This document shows positions 1 through 5,583 of a stretch of 5,736 bases of DNA, piece by piece (the first letter of the stretch is position 1; the number at the start of each line of letters is the position of its first letter). This DNA is from Treponema sp. GTDB lineage: Bacteria; Spirochaetota; Spirochaetia; Treponematales; Breznakiellaceae. Location: positions 1-5,736 of the forward strand of contig JAIROH010000232.1 in the NCBI GenBank assembly GCA_031257595.1. The letters run 5' to 3'. Made by a program: the position numbers and the translations under genes. Under the pieces are notes generated by a model that was not told the origin of the DNA, searched no databases, and saw nothing but the letters and a program-made list of their open reading frames with translations.

Positions 1-5
1 GTAGC

Positions 6-30
6 GGAGTTTCCGCTTTGCGGAAACTCC
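6..30. repeat. Perfect short hairpin 1 of three in tandem
   Basis: An 11-bp perfect stem (GGAGTTTCCGC / GCGGAAACTCC) closes a 3-base TTT loop. The outer seven bases of each arm (GGAGTTT / AAACTCC) are identical to those of the next hairpin, so the two look like members of one palindromic family. No T-tract follows on either strand, so it is not a classical intrinsic terminator. It resembles REP/palindromic-unit type intergenic repeats, but the family is not identified. Confidence 0.75.
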
Positions 31-45
31 AGGTAACGTTATGGA

Positions 46-70
46 GGAGTTTTGCCAAAGGCAAAACTCC
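46..70. repeat. Perfect short hairpin 2 of three in tandem
   Basis: An 11-bp perfect stem (GGAGTTTTGCC / GGCAAAACTCC) closes an AAA loop, the complement of the TTT loop of hairpin 1. It has the same total length (25 bases) and the same outer arms as hairpin 1, while the inner four pairs differ. The 15-base linker between hairpins 1 and 2 contains an 8-bp palindrome, TAACGTTA, at 34-41. No terminator T-tract is present. Confidence 0.75.
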
Positions 71-73
71 GCT

Positions 74-96
74 GCAATGTGCTGAAAGCACATTGC
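74..96. repeat. Perfect short hairpin 3 of three in tandem
   Basis: A 10-bp perfect stem (GCAATGTGCT / AGCACATTGC) closes a GAA loop, three bases after hairpin 2. The arm sequence is unrelated to hairpins 1 and 2, but the architecture (10-11 bp stem, 3-base loop) is the same. This suggests the structure rather than the sequence is what the three have in common. Confidence 0.7.
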
Positions 97-146
97 GCCG
101 CCACCCCGCGCCGCCTTTAATGGGCGTCTTTTCGCCTTTATGATAC

Positions 147-159
147 CTGAGAATTGCTG
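147..159. repeat. Left copy of 13-bp near-identical direct repeat
   Basis: The sequence CTGAGAATTGCTG matches CTGAGAATTACTG at 278-290 in 12 of 13 positions. The two copies bracket the 17-bp inverted repeat, and the similarity stops at both edges of each copy. That layout would fit a small inserted element flanked by a duplicated target, or a pair of protein-binding sites. It may also be chance, since 13 bases is short. Confidence 0.4.
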
Positions 160-172
160 CAAAAAGGGGTAA

Positions 173-250
173 GGTATGGTACAAAATGGTCAAATTGTCG
201 TCGATACGATCGTACCGTACCCTAAAGGGCCAAGACAATTTGACCATTTT
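173..250. repeat. 17-bp perfect inverted repeat with overlapping second pairing
   Basis: Bases 183-199 (AAAATGGTCAAATTGTC) are the exact reverse complement of 234-250, separated by 34 bases. Directly outside the left arm, 173-182 (GGTATGGTAC) can pair with 212-221 (GTACCGTACC) inside the loop, with nine Watson-Crick pairs and one G-U on the plus strand. The two pairings cross, so in RNA they would form an H-type pseudoknot or alternate with each other. The loop also holds a 10-bp palindrome, TACGATCGTA, at 205-214. A/T-rich ends (AAAA and TTTTT) give it some bidirectional-terminator character, but the loop is long for that role. It could instead be a small element remnant or a binding site. 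Confidence 0.6.
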
Positions 251-277
251 TCGATTAAACTATCTCATTTTTTGAAA

Positions 278-290
278 CTGAGAATTACTG
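278..290. repeat. Right copy of 13-bp near-identical direct repeat
   Basis: The sequence CTGAGAATTACTG pairs with the left copy at 147-159, from which it differs by one base. It lies 27 bases to the right of the inverted repeat, whereas the left copy lies 23 bases to the left of it, so the bracketing is nearly symmetrical. Confidence 0.4.
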
Positions 291-296
291 AATAGC

Positions 297-324
297 CTTG
301 TCCCGCCCAGGCAGCCGGGACAGG
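297..324 (-). terminator. Hairpin directly after pxpA, possible weak terminator
   Basis: A perfect 7-bp GC-rich stem (TGTCCCG at 299-305 with CGGGACA at 316-322) and a 10-base loop begin about six bases past the pxpA TGA stop. On the plus strand the stem extends through a T-G and a C-G pair to 297-324; on the transcribed minus strand the extra position is an A/C mismatch. No run of T follows on the minus strand. It may therefore act as a 3'-end stabilising hairpin or a Rho-assisted end rather than a strong intrinsic terminator. Confidence 0.4.
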
Positions 325-329
325 CGGCG

Positions 330-1103
330 TCAACTACAAATTTCCTCAAGACCCACTATGGTAATTCCCTCTTTTGTTATGGCCGCGTTGAGTTTTTCCG
401 CGAAGAGCAGCGCCTTTTCCCCGTCACCGTGTATGCAGACCGAGTCCGCCCCAACCTGTATGTCTCTGCCGGTAACGGCTTTCACCGTTCCATTTTTTAT
501 CATGCCGAGGACCCGTTCTATGGCCTCCTCTTCATCGGTAATCATCGCCCCTGGTTTTGTACGGGATACCAGGCTGCCGTCTTCTTCGTAGGCCCTGTCG
601 GCAAACACTTCTTCCGCTACAGGTATGCCTTTTTCACGGGCAGCGAGGACCATGCGGCTCCCGGCAAGGGCGAGCAAAACAAGCCGGGGGTTTATTTCAC
701 GTACCGCGTCCACTATGGCGTCCGCCAGCGCGGGATCCTTTGCCGCCATGTTGTACAGCGCCCCATGGGGCTTGACGTGGCAGAGCCGTATCCCCGCGGC
801 CCGGCAAAAAGCGTCGAGGGCGCCTATCTGGTACTGTACGCAGGCCTTGACTTCCGCCGGGCTCATGGCAAGATTACGCCGGCCAAAACCGGACAGATCC
901 GGAAAACCGGGATGAGCCCCCGCCGCCGCGCCGCCGCGCTTTACCAGGGCGACGGTTTTTTCCATCACGACAGGGTCGCCGGCGTGAAAACCACAGGCGA
1001 TATTCGCCGAAGAAACAAAAGGAATGATCTTTTCGTCAAATCCCATTTTCCAGGCGCCGAAACTTTCGCCAAGATCGCAGTTCAAATCCACTTTGATCAT
1101 CAT
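330..1103 (-). CDS. pxpA: 5-oxoprolinase subunit A (LamB/YcsF family)
   Basis: PxpA is the LamB/YcsF-family subunit of the cytoplasmic ATP-dependent 5-oxoprolinase, which with PxpB and PxpC converts 5-oxoproline to glutamate. The 257-residue length is normal for the family. Hallmarks in order are DLNCDLGESFG (6-16), SSANIACGFHAGDP (31-44), GAHPGFPDLSGFGRR (62-76), HVKPHGALYN (109-118), EVFADRAYEEDG followed by SRTKPGA (165-186), and the C-terminal SVCIHGDG (221-228). The conserved Asp, Asn and His residues of these blocks form the active-site region. It is the last gene of the operon. Its first ATG overlaps the TGA of the DUF1445 gene by one base (TGATG) and no good Shine-Dalgarno precedes it, so translational coupling is likely. 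A second ATG follows at once, and the true start could be either Met. The frame is intact. Confidence 0.96.
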   Translation of the reverse strand: MMIKVDLNCDLGESFGAWKMGFDEKIIPFVSSANIACGFHAGDPVVMEKTVALVKRGGAAAGAHPGFPDLSGFGRRNLAMSPAEVKACVQYQIGALDAFCRAAGIRLCHVKPHGALYNMAAKDPALADAIVDAVREINPRLVLLALAGSRMVLAAREKGIPVAEEVFADRAYEEDGSLVSRTKPGAMITDEEEAIERVLGMIKNGTVKAVTGRDIQVGADSVCIHGDGEKALLFAEKLNAAITKEGITIVGLEEICS

Positions 1104-1888
1104 CAGTACTTTAACAGATCGTTCCTGACATCGGTAACGAGCATGTGGCCTGGCGCGTGGGTTATCGCTATCGAAGGCCGGGCGCTCATGATAACCGACT
1201 GGGGAGTCACCCCGCAGGCCCAGAACACGGGAATCTCCCCTGCCCTAATCGTTACCGAATCACCGAAATCGGGCCTGGCTATGTCTTTTATGCCGATACG
1301 TTCCGGGTCGCCGATGTGTACCGGAGCGCCGTGAACACGGGGCATCGAAGCGGTTACCTGAACCGCCCGCACGACAAATTCCGGCGGAACCGGCCTCATG
1401 CTTACCACCATCTTTCCGCGAAAGATCCCGGCGCTTTCGCAGTCGATACCGGTAACGTACATCGGCACGTTTTTGTCTTCCTCAATGTGCCGTACCGGAA
1501 TACCCGCGGCAAGCAGCTCCGCCTCAAACGAAAAACTGCAGCCGATAAGAAAACTTACAAAATCGTCCCGCCAGAACGCCGAAACGTCGGTATATTCGCC
1601 GTCAAGGGTTCCGTCCCTGTAGATACGGTAACGGGGAATGTCCCGCGCAATGTCGGCGCCGGGGGCTATGGTTTTAAGAAAACGGCTTCCCCTGTCGCTT
1701 ACCTCAAGAACCGGGCAGCTTTTCGGATTCCGCTGGGCAAAAAGCAAGAAATCGTAGGCGTATTCCGCGGGAAGCACCGCGAGATTCGCCTGGGCATAGC
1801 CGGCGCACATTCCGGAAGTGTGCTTTGTGATTTTTTCTTCCCGGATAAGGTTCCGCAGTTCCCGTGGCGGCATGTGTTCGTAATCCAT
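1103..1888 (-). CDS. DUF1445 / D-glutamate cyclase (YcsI) family protein, 'putative hydro-lyase'
   Basis: This 261-residue soluble protein belongs to the DUF1445 family, annotated as putative hydro-lyase and named YcsI in B. subtilis. Characteristic blocks are TSGMCAGYAQANLAVLP (24-40), the NPKSCP stretch (54-59), FLIGCSFSFE (113-122), NVPMYVTGIDC (140-150), GKMVVSMRP (158-166), HGAPVHIGDP (186-195), PVFWACGVTPQ (220-230) and ITHAPGHMLVTD (242-253). All are intact and the length is typical. The same domain forms the N-terminal half of vertebrate DGLUCY, which cyclises D-glutamate to 5-oxo-D-proline, so a role in D-glutamate/5-oxoproline interconversion is a fair inference. Whether this protein is active alone is unknown. 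It follows pxpC after the only sizeable gap in the operon (55 bases), has its own AGGAAA ribosome binding site and overlaps pxpA by one base. The start is supported by that site and by the family length. Confidence 0.93.
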   Translation of the reverse strand: MDYEHMPPRELRNLIREEKITKHTSGMCAGYAQANLAVLPAEYAYDFLLFAQRNPKSCPVLEVSDRGSRFLKTIAPGADIARDIPRYRIYRDGTLDGEYTDVSAFWRDDFVSFLIGCSFSFEAELLAAGIPVRHIEEDKNVPMYVTGIDCESAGIFRGKMVVSMRPVPPEFVVRAVQVTASMPRVHGAPVHIGDPERIGIKDIARPDFGDSVTIRAGEIPVFWACGVTPQSVIMSARPSIAITHAPGHMLVTDVRNDLLKY

Positions 1889-1893
1889 AATCG

Positions 1894-1899
1894 TTTCCT
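1894..1899 (-). promoter_or_regulatory. Ribosome binding site of the DUF1445 gene
   Basis: The minus strand reads AGGAAA, five bases before the ATG at 1888. It supports that start. It also shows that this gene, unlike the tightly overlapped ones, can initiate translation independently. Confidence 0.7.
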
Positions 1900-1904
1900 G
1901 TTAT

Positions 1905-1941
1905 CCAAAACTTCTTTCCCAAAAACCGGAGTTTTGGAAAG
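1905..1941 (-). promoter_or_regulatory. Leader hairpin with UCCG tetraloop and alternative pairing, upstream of DUF1445 gene
   Basis: In the pxpC-DUF1445 gap the minus-strand RNA can form a hairpin spanning 1914-1941: 11 pairs with two single-base bulges and a C(UCCG)G loop, a stable UNCG tetraloop. A second, mutually exclusive hairpin pairs 1930-1937 (CCAAAACT on the minus strand) with 1905-1912 (AGTTTTGG). This is a perfect 8-bp stem ending six bases before the ribosome binding site. The two share the CCAAAAC strand, so the leader could switch. The UNCG hairpin has a relative at 5600-5630. Alternative roles are an RNA-processing or stability element after pxpC, or a dispersed repeat. Confidence 0.55.
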
Positions 1942-1943
1942 CC

Positions 1944-2930
1944 TCACCTGTATTTTTTTTCAAGCCGGCGCAGCATCCGGCCCGTTTCCCGATAGCGTTT
2001 TTCGGCTTCCGCATGGGATATTCTTACAAAGCGGACGGCCGAGCCCGGCGCGGCCTGGGCCAGCTTCCAGAGGTCGCCGGTTATCACCGCGCCGATTTTC
2101 GCGTAACCGCCCGTTGTCTGCCTGTCGTTCAAAAGGACGATAGGCTTTCCCGATCCGGGAACCTGAATTGCCCCCAGGGCAATTCCGTCGGAGACAATGT
2201 CCGTTCCGTTCTTTGACGCGACTTGCGGGCCTGTAAACCGTACCCCCATTCTATCGCTGTCCGCCGTCACAGTATACACCGAGCCGTAAAACGTTTCCAT
2301 TCCCTCGCCGCTAAAGTACGATGCCTGGGGGCCCTGGACAACATGAAGCGCAAGGGGATCCCCCTGCTCATAGGCCGCCCGGATCGGGAACGGAGAAGCC
2401 TCCGGGGGGAAATACCGTTTTTCCGTATCGGGGAAAAAACCGTCAGCGGAAAAACCGCCGGGGAAACCGCGGAACGGAATACGGTCGGCGGATTTGAGGG
2501 CCCTTCCTTCAAATCCGCCGATACGGGCCTTGAGGTTTGTGGAACAGCTTCCCAGTACTTCTTTGACGGCAAAGCCCCCGGCGACCGCAAGGTAGGCCCT
2601 GACTCCGGAAACGGCAAAGCCGGTATGGAGGATATCCCCTTTCTCAAGGCAAAACGCCCTGTTCATCGCGATCGGACGGCCGTTGAGAAGGGGCTTCATA
2701 TCCGCCCCGGCAAGAACGGCGGCGGCCTTTTCGTCAAACAGGAAAGAAGCCCCCGAAAGGGTCATTTCAAGCGCCGCAAGGCCCGGCGGGTTGGACAAGA
2801 GGATGTTGGCAAGCCTGAACGAAAAGCCGTCCAGCGCGCCGGAAGGAGAAAAACCGGAATCCATGCAGCCGGTTCTTCCGGCGTCCTGTACCGTGGTAAG
2901 GATCCCCGGATCGATAACGGTCATACCCAT
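1944..2930 (-). CDS. pxpC: 5-oxoprolinase subunit C (biotin-dependent carboxyltransferase-like, KipA family)
   Basis: PxpC (KipA, AHS2 domain) is the larger cyclophilin-like subunit that pairs with PxpB to activate 5-oxoproline with ATP. The 328 residues cover the full family length. Conserved blocks are the N-terminal VIDPGILTTVQDAGR (5-19), GLAALEMTLSG (50-60), VRAYLAVAGGF (110-120), LGSCSTNLKARIGGFEGRAL (126-145), SDRMGVRFTGP (225-235), SDGIALGAIQVPGSGKP (247-263), LLNDRQTTGGYAKIG (266-280) and the C-terminal LAQAAPGSAVRF (290-301). No biotinyl motif is seen. The ATG directly abuts the pxpB stop (TGAATG, no spacer) and the Shine-Dalgarno is poor, which suggests coupling. A second ATG two codons later could also be used. 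The last 25 or so residues are rich in Arg, Lys and Glu and look like a non-conserved tail. Family assignment is firm. Confidence 0.96.
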   Translation of the reverse strand: MGMTVIDPGILTTVQDAGRTGCMDSGFSPSGALDGFSFRLANILLSNPPGLAALEMTLSGASFLFDEKAAAVLAGADMKPLLNGRPIAMNRAFCLEKGDILHTGFAVSGVRAYLAVAGGFAVKEVLGSCSTNLKARIGGFEGRALKSADRIPFRGFPGGFSADGFFPDTEKRYFPPEASPFPIRAAYEQGDPLALHVVQGPQASYFSGEGMETFYGSVYTVTADSDRMGVRFTGPQVASKNGTDIVSDGIALGAIQVPGSGKPIVLLNDRQTTGGYAKIGAVITGDLWKLAQAAPGSAVRFVRISHAEAEKRYRETGRMLRRLEKKYR

Positions 2931-3608
2931 TCAGGCGCCGCCCGCGATGTTGTCGTATTCGTCCCGGTTTACCGGATAAAAGCGGATACTGTCCCCGGCC
3001 CGGTACAGGAAAGGTTCGGCCCGGTCAGGATCGTAGGGCTTAAGCGGCGTTCTGCCGATGATCCGCCAGCCTCCCGGCGATTCAAGCGGATAGATTCCCG
3101 TCTGGGCGCCGCCGATCCCTACGGAACCGGCGGGGATTTTTGTCCGGGGCGTTTCCAGCCGGGGCGTTTCCAGGGCCGGGTCCAGGCCGCCCAGGTAGGG
3201 GAAGCCGGGCAAAAAGCCGAGCATGTAGATACGGTACAGGGGCGAAGTATGCCGGGCGATCACCTCTTCCCGGGGAAATCCTGTGTGGGCGCAGACCGCG
3301 TCCATATCCGGGGCGAAATCGCCGCCATAACAAACCGGTATGTCGACGACCCTGCCCCTGCCCTGCCCTGTCCCGGGATTTTTTTTCGCGCGGGACGCAA
3401 GCGCCGCGGAAAGCTTTTTGCCCGAAATCACCATGGGGTCGTAACAGACCAGAAGCGACGCGTAGGCCGGAACCATATCCACCACACCGCGCAGGGGCTT
3501 TTCCCGAAGGCTTCCGGCAAGACCATGGACACGGCTGTTCAACGAAAGGGAAATTTCGTTCCCGAACTCAACCCAAACGGCGCTGTCGCCCGCGGGACTT
3601 ATCGTCAC
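2931..3608 (-). CDS. pxpB: 5-oxoprolinase subunit B (KipI family)
   Basis: PxpB (KipI, AHS1 domain) is the small partner of PxpC in the ATP-dependent 5-oxoprolinase; its B. subtilis relative was first described as an inhibitor of the KinA kinase. The 225 residues match the family. The N-terminal ISPAGDSAVWVEFG (3-16) is the usual opening. The catalytic-type core includes IPVCYGGDFAPDMDAVC (90-106), YRIYMLGFLPGFPYLGGLD (125-143), then PRTKIPAGSVGIGGAQTG (154-171) and IYPLESPGGWRIIGRTPL (172-189). The start codon is GTG, embedded in a GTGA overlap of four bases with the DUF4392 stop, and the family's N-terminal motif begins right after it, which fixes this start. The Shine-Dalgarno is weak (GGGA), so coupling to the upstream gene is likely. 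An exact 15-base tandem repeat (3144-3173) encodes the LETPRLETPR stretch. Confidence 0.96.
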   Translation of the reverse strand: MTISPAGDSAVWVEFGNEISLSLNSRVHGLAGSLREKPLRGVVDMVPAYASLLVCYDPMVISGKKLSAALASRAKKNPGTGQGRGRVVDIPVCYGGDFAPDMDAVCAHTGFPREEVIARHTSPLYRIYMLGFLPGFPYLGGLDPALETPRLETPRTKIPAGSVGIGGAQTGIYPLESPGGWRIIGRTPLKPYDPDRAEPFLYRAGDSIRFYPVNRDEYDNIAGGA

Positions 3609-4726
3609 CGCGTTTTTCCCGCCGGTTTTTTCGCCTGAAACACCAGGTTGTCGAAATAGCCCAGCTCGATGGTTTTGTCAAACCAGGTTTTACAGGTTTC
3701 CTTTAACGCGTCGGCGGAAAGCACACATTCGTTCATCAGCGTGATAAGGGCTTTGTTTTTTACGAGGTTCATGCCGTCTACGCTGGGGATCTGCCAGCCG
3801 TACATGTCGATAAGGCCGTATTCGCCGGCCGCGGTAAGGGCGCGCTCTTCCAGATCCGCCGGGTACAGGGCTTCGTGGTTTTTTGCCAGATGGGCAAGAG
3901 CGGCGCAGAGGGCGTAGGCCCCCCAGTTGGAAACCGTCGCGGTAACAAGGACATCGGCGGAAGAAGCCGCGGCGATTCCGCCGCCGCAGCCACAGGAACA
4001 TCTTCCCGGTCCGGCGTAGGGTACGCGGCGCTCAAGGTGAGACATCAGCAGGCCCATGCCGCATTCATTTCCCAGATCCCCTATGGCAAAGGCCGGGACA
4101 CCTTTTTTTCGCAAAAGAGAAAACAACACGTCGCTTTTCGCCTCCAGGCCGCTTACGTCAAGGCCGGCGGCGTTGTGGTATACGCCTTTTTTGTTCGCTC
4201 CGGGCGCTTCCACCGCTATACAGCATTTGGGGAAACAGCCGGATTTTTTCGCGTCCCGGCACAGCGCTTCGGCGGCATCAGCAGCGCCCGAGGCGGATTT
4301 GGTAAACTCGACTATGCCCGCCGAAAGGGGCATGGAGCGCAGCGTATCCAGCGAATCGTACAGGTGAAAACCCATGACGGCGCAGAGCTTCCTCATCGCG
4401 GGAACCGCTTCGCCGGGCAGGACAAATACCGGTTTTACATTGCGGGTGATGATCAGGCTCCGGGCCAGGGCGGCGGCGCCTACCGGCCCATCGGTTTCGG
4501 CCTTGCGGTAAGGCGGCAGTACAAAACCGGTAATGATAAAAACGGTGTCGCCGTCTTTAAGGACGGAAAGCAGCCTGCGCGCCGCCTGAGTCGTAAGCGG
4601 CCCGCCGGATTTTTTACAGGCCTCGTCGTAGAGGATCCTGCAAACGCCGTAACCCCGGAGATCCAGGTTGATAAGGCTGTCAAGGTTTTTCCCCAGATTG
4701 TACTCGGTAAGTTCCGCCTGCGTCAT
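3605..4726 (-). CDS. DUF4392 protein, D-glutamate cyclase-like C-terminal domain
   Basis: This 373-residue protein matches the DUF4392 family, the domain forming the C-terminal half of vertebrate DGLUCY (D-glutamate cyclase). Supporting motifs are TGF (66-68), ETDGPVGAAALARSL (77-91), the Gly-rich GDLGNECGMG (216-225) and SNWGAYALCAALA (266-278). No signal peptide or membrane segment is apparent, so it should be cytoplasmic. Its position between a D-aminotransferase and pxpB, with the DUF1445 partner two genes on, suggests it supplies the other half of a two-protein D-glutamate cyclase; this is inference from domain fusion and context. A cysteine cluster, CSCGCGGG (243-250), could bind metal or form a disulfide. 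The ATG lies in a 4-base ATGA overlap with the aminotransferase stop and no strong ribosome binding site precedes it. Complete, not truncated. Confidence 0.88.
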   Translation of the reverse strand: MTQAELTEYNLGKNLDSLINLDLRGYGVCRILYDEACKKSGGPLTTQAARRLLSVLKDGDTVFIITGFVLPPYRKAETDGPVGAAALARSLIITRNVKPVFVLPGEAVPAMRKLCAVMGFHLYDSLDTLRSMPLSAGIVEFTKSASGAADAAEALCRDAKKSGCFPKCCIAVEAPGANKKGVYHNAAGLDVSGLEAKSDVLFSLLRKKGVPAFAIGDLGNECGMGLLMSHLERRVPYAGPGRCSCGCGGGIAAASSADVLVTATVSNWGAYALCAALAHLAKNHEALYPADLEERALTAAGEYGLIDMYGWQIPSVDGMNLVKNKALITLMNECVLSADALKETCKTWFDKTIELGYFDNLVFQAKKPAGKTR

Positions 4727-5571
4727 GGTTTTTGGTATCCGGTCGCCATGCTGAAATCCGCCATTACCGCGTTCTGGATCTTCTCAAGCAGTTCCGGATC
4801 CCTGCCCCCGACAGGCTTGCCGTCAATGTAATCCACGCCAAGGCCGAAGGTACTGGTACTTGAGGTAAGCGCTTCGTCGGCGTCAAAAAGCTCGTCCAGG
4901 GTAAATTCCCGCTCTTCAACCGGAACGCCGATCGTGTCACAGATCCGGGTAAGGTGTCCCCGGGCGATTCCCTTGAGGATGTACCTGTCCGCCGGGTGGG
5001 TGATAAAGGTTCCGTTTTTAAGAATATGCACATTGCTGTGGGCGCATTCGGTAACGATATTGCCGCGGTGAAAAACCGCTTCGTGGGCGCCGGCTTCTTT
5101 TGCCCTTTGGGCCGCGATGACGCCGGGGATAAGGTTGAGGGTTTTAATATTGCAGTGCAAAAAACGGGTGTCTTCTACGGTAACGAGTTTAACTTTTTTG
5201 CCGAGGTCGGGGACGGCGGCGGCCTTTATCATGATCCAGAGGTTGGAAGGACCGTCGGGAAAAACGTGGTTCCGCCGCGCCGTTCCCCGCGAAACCTGCC
5301 AGTATACGAGAACTTCGTCGTGATCCACTTTGGCTGTCATATCGTTCAATATGGCCTTGAGCTTTTCTTTGGAAAGCCCCGGATTTATTTCCAGCAGTTT
5401 GGCGCTGTTAAAAAACCTGTCGACATGATTATCCAGCAGATAGATCGTTTTTTTGTAACAAATGGCCGCGTCATACACCCCGTCGCCGAAAAAGCAGGCT
5501 CGGTCGTTCATCGGCACAGTCATCTCGTCCAGGGGACCCCATGTCCCGTTGTAATACCCCAGTGCGTCCAT
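4723..5571 (-). CDS. dat: D-amino-acid aminotransferase (PLP fold type IV)
   Basis: This 282-residue class IV aminotransferase is the usual length of bacterial D-alanine (D-amino-acid) aminotransferase, which moves amino groups between D-amino acids and 2-oxo acids, typically D-Glu/2-oxoglutarate and D-Ala/pyruvate. The PLP lysine is K143 in NIKTLNLIPG (141-150), and the downstream glutamate is E175 in VTECAHSNVHI (173-183). D-specificity is suggested by Y33 in DGVYDA and by R100 and H102 in RGTARRNH (95-102). These correspond to the Tyr/Arg/His carboxylate-binding trio of the Bacillus YM-1 enzyme; branched-chain and 4-amino-4-deoxychorismate enzymes of this fold lack the Arg-x-His pair. It is the first protein gene of the operon, with a strong AGGAGA site six bases before the ATG, and it overlaps the DUF4392 gene by four bases. 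Exact amino-acid preference cannot be read from sequence. Confidence 0.92.
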   Translation of the reverse strand: MDALGYYNGTWGPLDEMTVPMNDRACFFGDGVYDAAICYKKTIYLLDNHVDRFFNSAKLLEINPGLSKEKLKAILNDMTAKVDHDEVLVYWQVSRGTARRNHVFPDGPSNLWIMIKAAAVPDLGKKVKLVTVEDTRFLHCNIKTLNLIPGVIAAQRAKEAGAHEAVFHRGNIVTECAHSNVHILKNGTFITHPADRYILKGIARGHLTRICDTIGVPVEEREFTLDELFDADEALTSSTSTFGLGVDYIDGKPVGGRDPELLEKIQNAVMADFSMATGYQKP

Positions 5572-5577
5572 TGCGTG

Positions 5578-5583
5578 TCTCCT
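5578..5583 (-). promoter_or_regulatory. Strong ribosome binding site of the aminotransferase gene
   Basis: The minus strand reads AGGAGA, preceded by an A-run and followed by a 6-base spacer before the ATG at 5571. It is the best Shine-Dalgarno in the window and confirms the operon's first start codon. Confidence 0.85.

Larger units (their letters stand above)
1..329. other. Non-coding, palindrome-rich region after the operon
   Basis: I see no convincing gene in this stretch. It begins with three tandem perfect hairpins, continues through about 50 bases with no clear structure (97-146, GC-rich at first), then a 17-bp inverted repeat bracketed by 13-bp direct repeats, and ends in a short hairpin abutting the pxpA stop codon. 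The left neighbour is outside the window, so I cannot tell whether this is a convergent intergenic region or the upstream region of a gene off the left edge. The individual elements are listed separately. Confidence 0.7.

Noticed and set aside
121..134. Small GGCG/CGCC stem near 123-134
   Set aside because: A 4-bp stem in GC-rich sequence is expected by chance and has no supporting T-tract.
1942..1970. T-run near the 3' end of pxpC as an intrinsic terminator
   Set aside because: The run (1953-1960) is coding sequence for the Lys-rich pxpC tail; on the minus strand it reads as A, not T, so it cannot be a terminator for this operon.
1145..2143. Plus-strand open frame opposite the DUF1445 gene and the end of pxpC
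   Set aside because: It crosses two minus-strand genes and their intergenic hairpin, and its translation resembles no protein family.
3144..3173. Exact 15-bp tandem repeat within pxpB
   Set aside because: It encodes LETPRLETPR, but a similar PR-x-x-TPR stretch is normal in this part of KipI-family proteins, so it does not look like a recent insertion or a phase-variation tract.
2223..3638. Long plus-strand open frame (471 codons) antisense to pxpB and pxpC
   Set aside because: It lies wholly opposite two clearly conserved genes. Its translation is Arg/Gly/Pro-rich with no recognisable motif, as expected for the mirror frame of GC-rich coding DNA.
3875..4831. Plus-strand open frame (318 codons) antisense to the DUF4392 gene
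   Set aside because: It shadows a conserved gene, has low-complexity basic composition, and shows no family motifs or convincing start signal.
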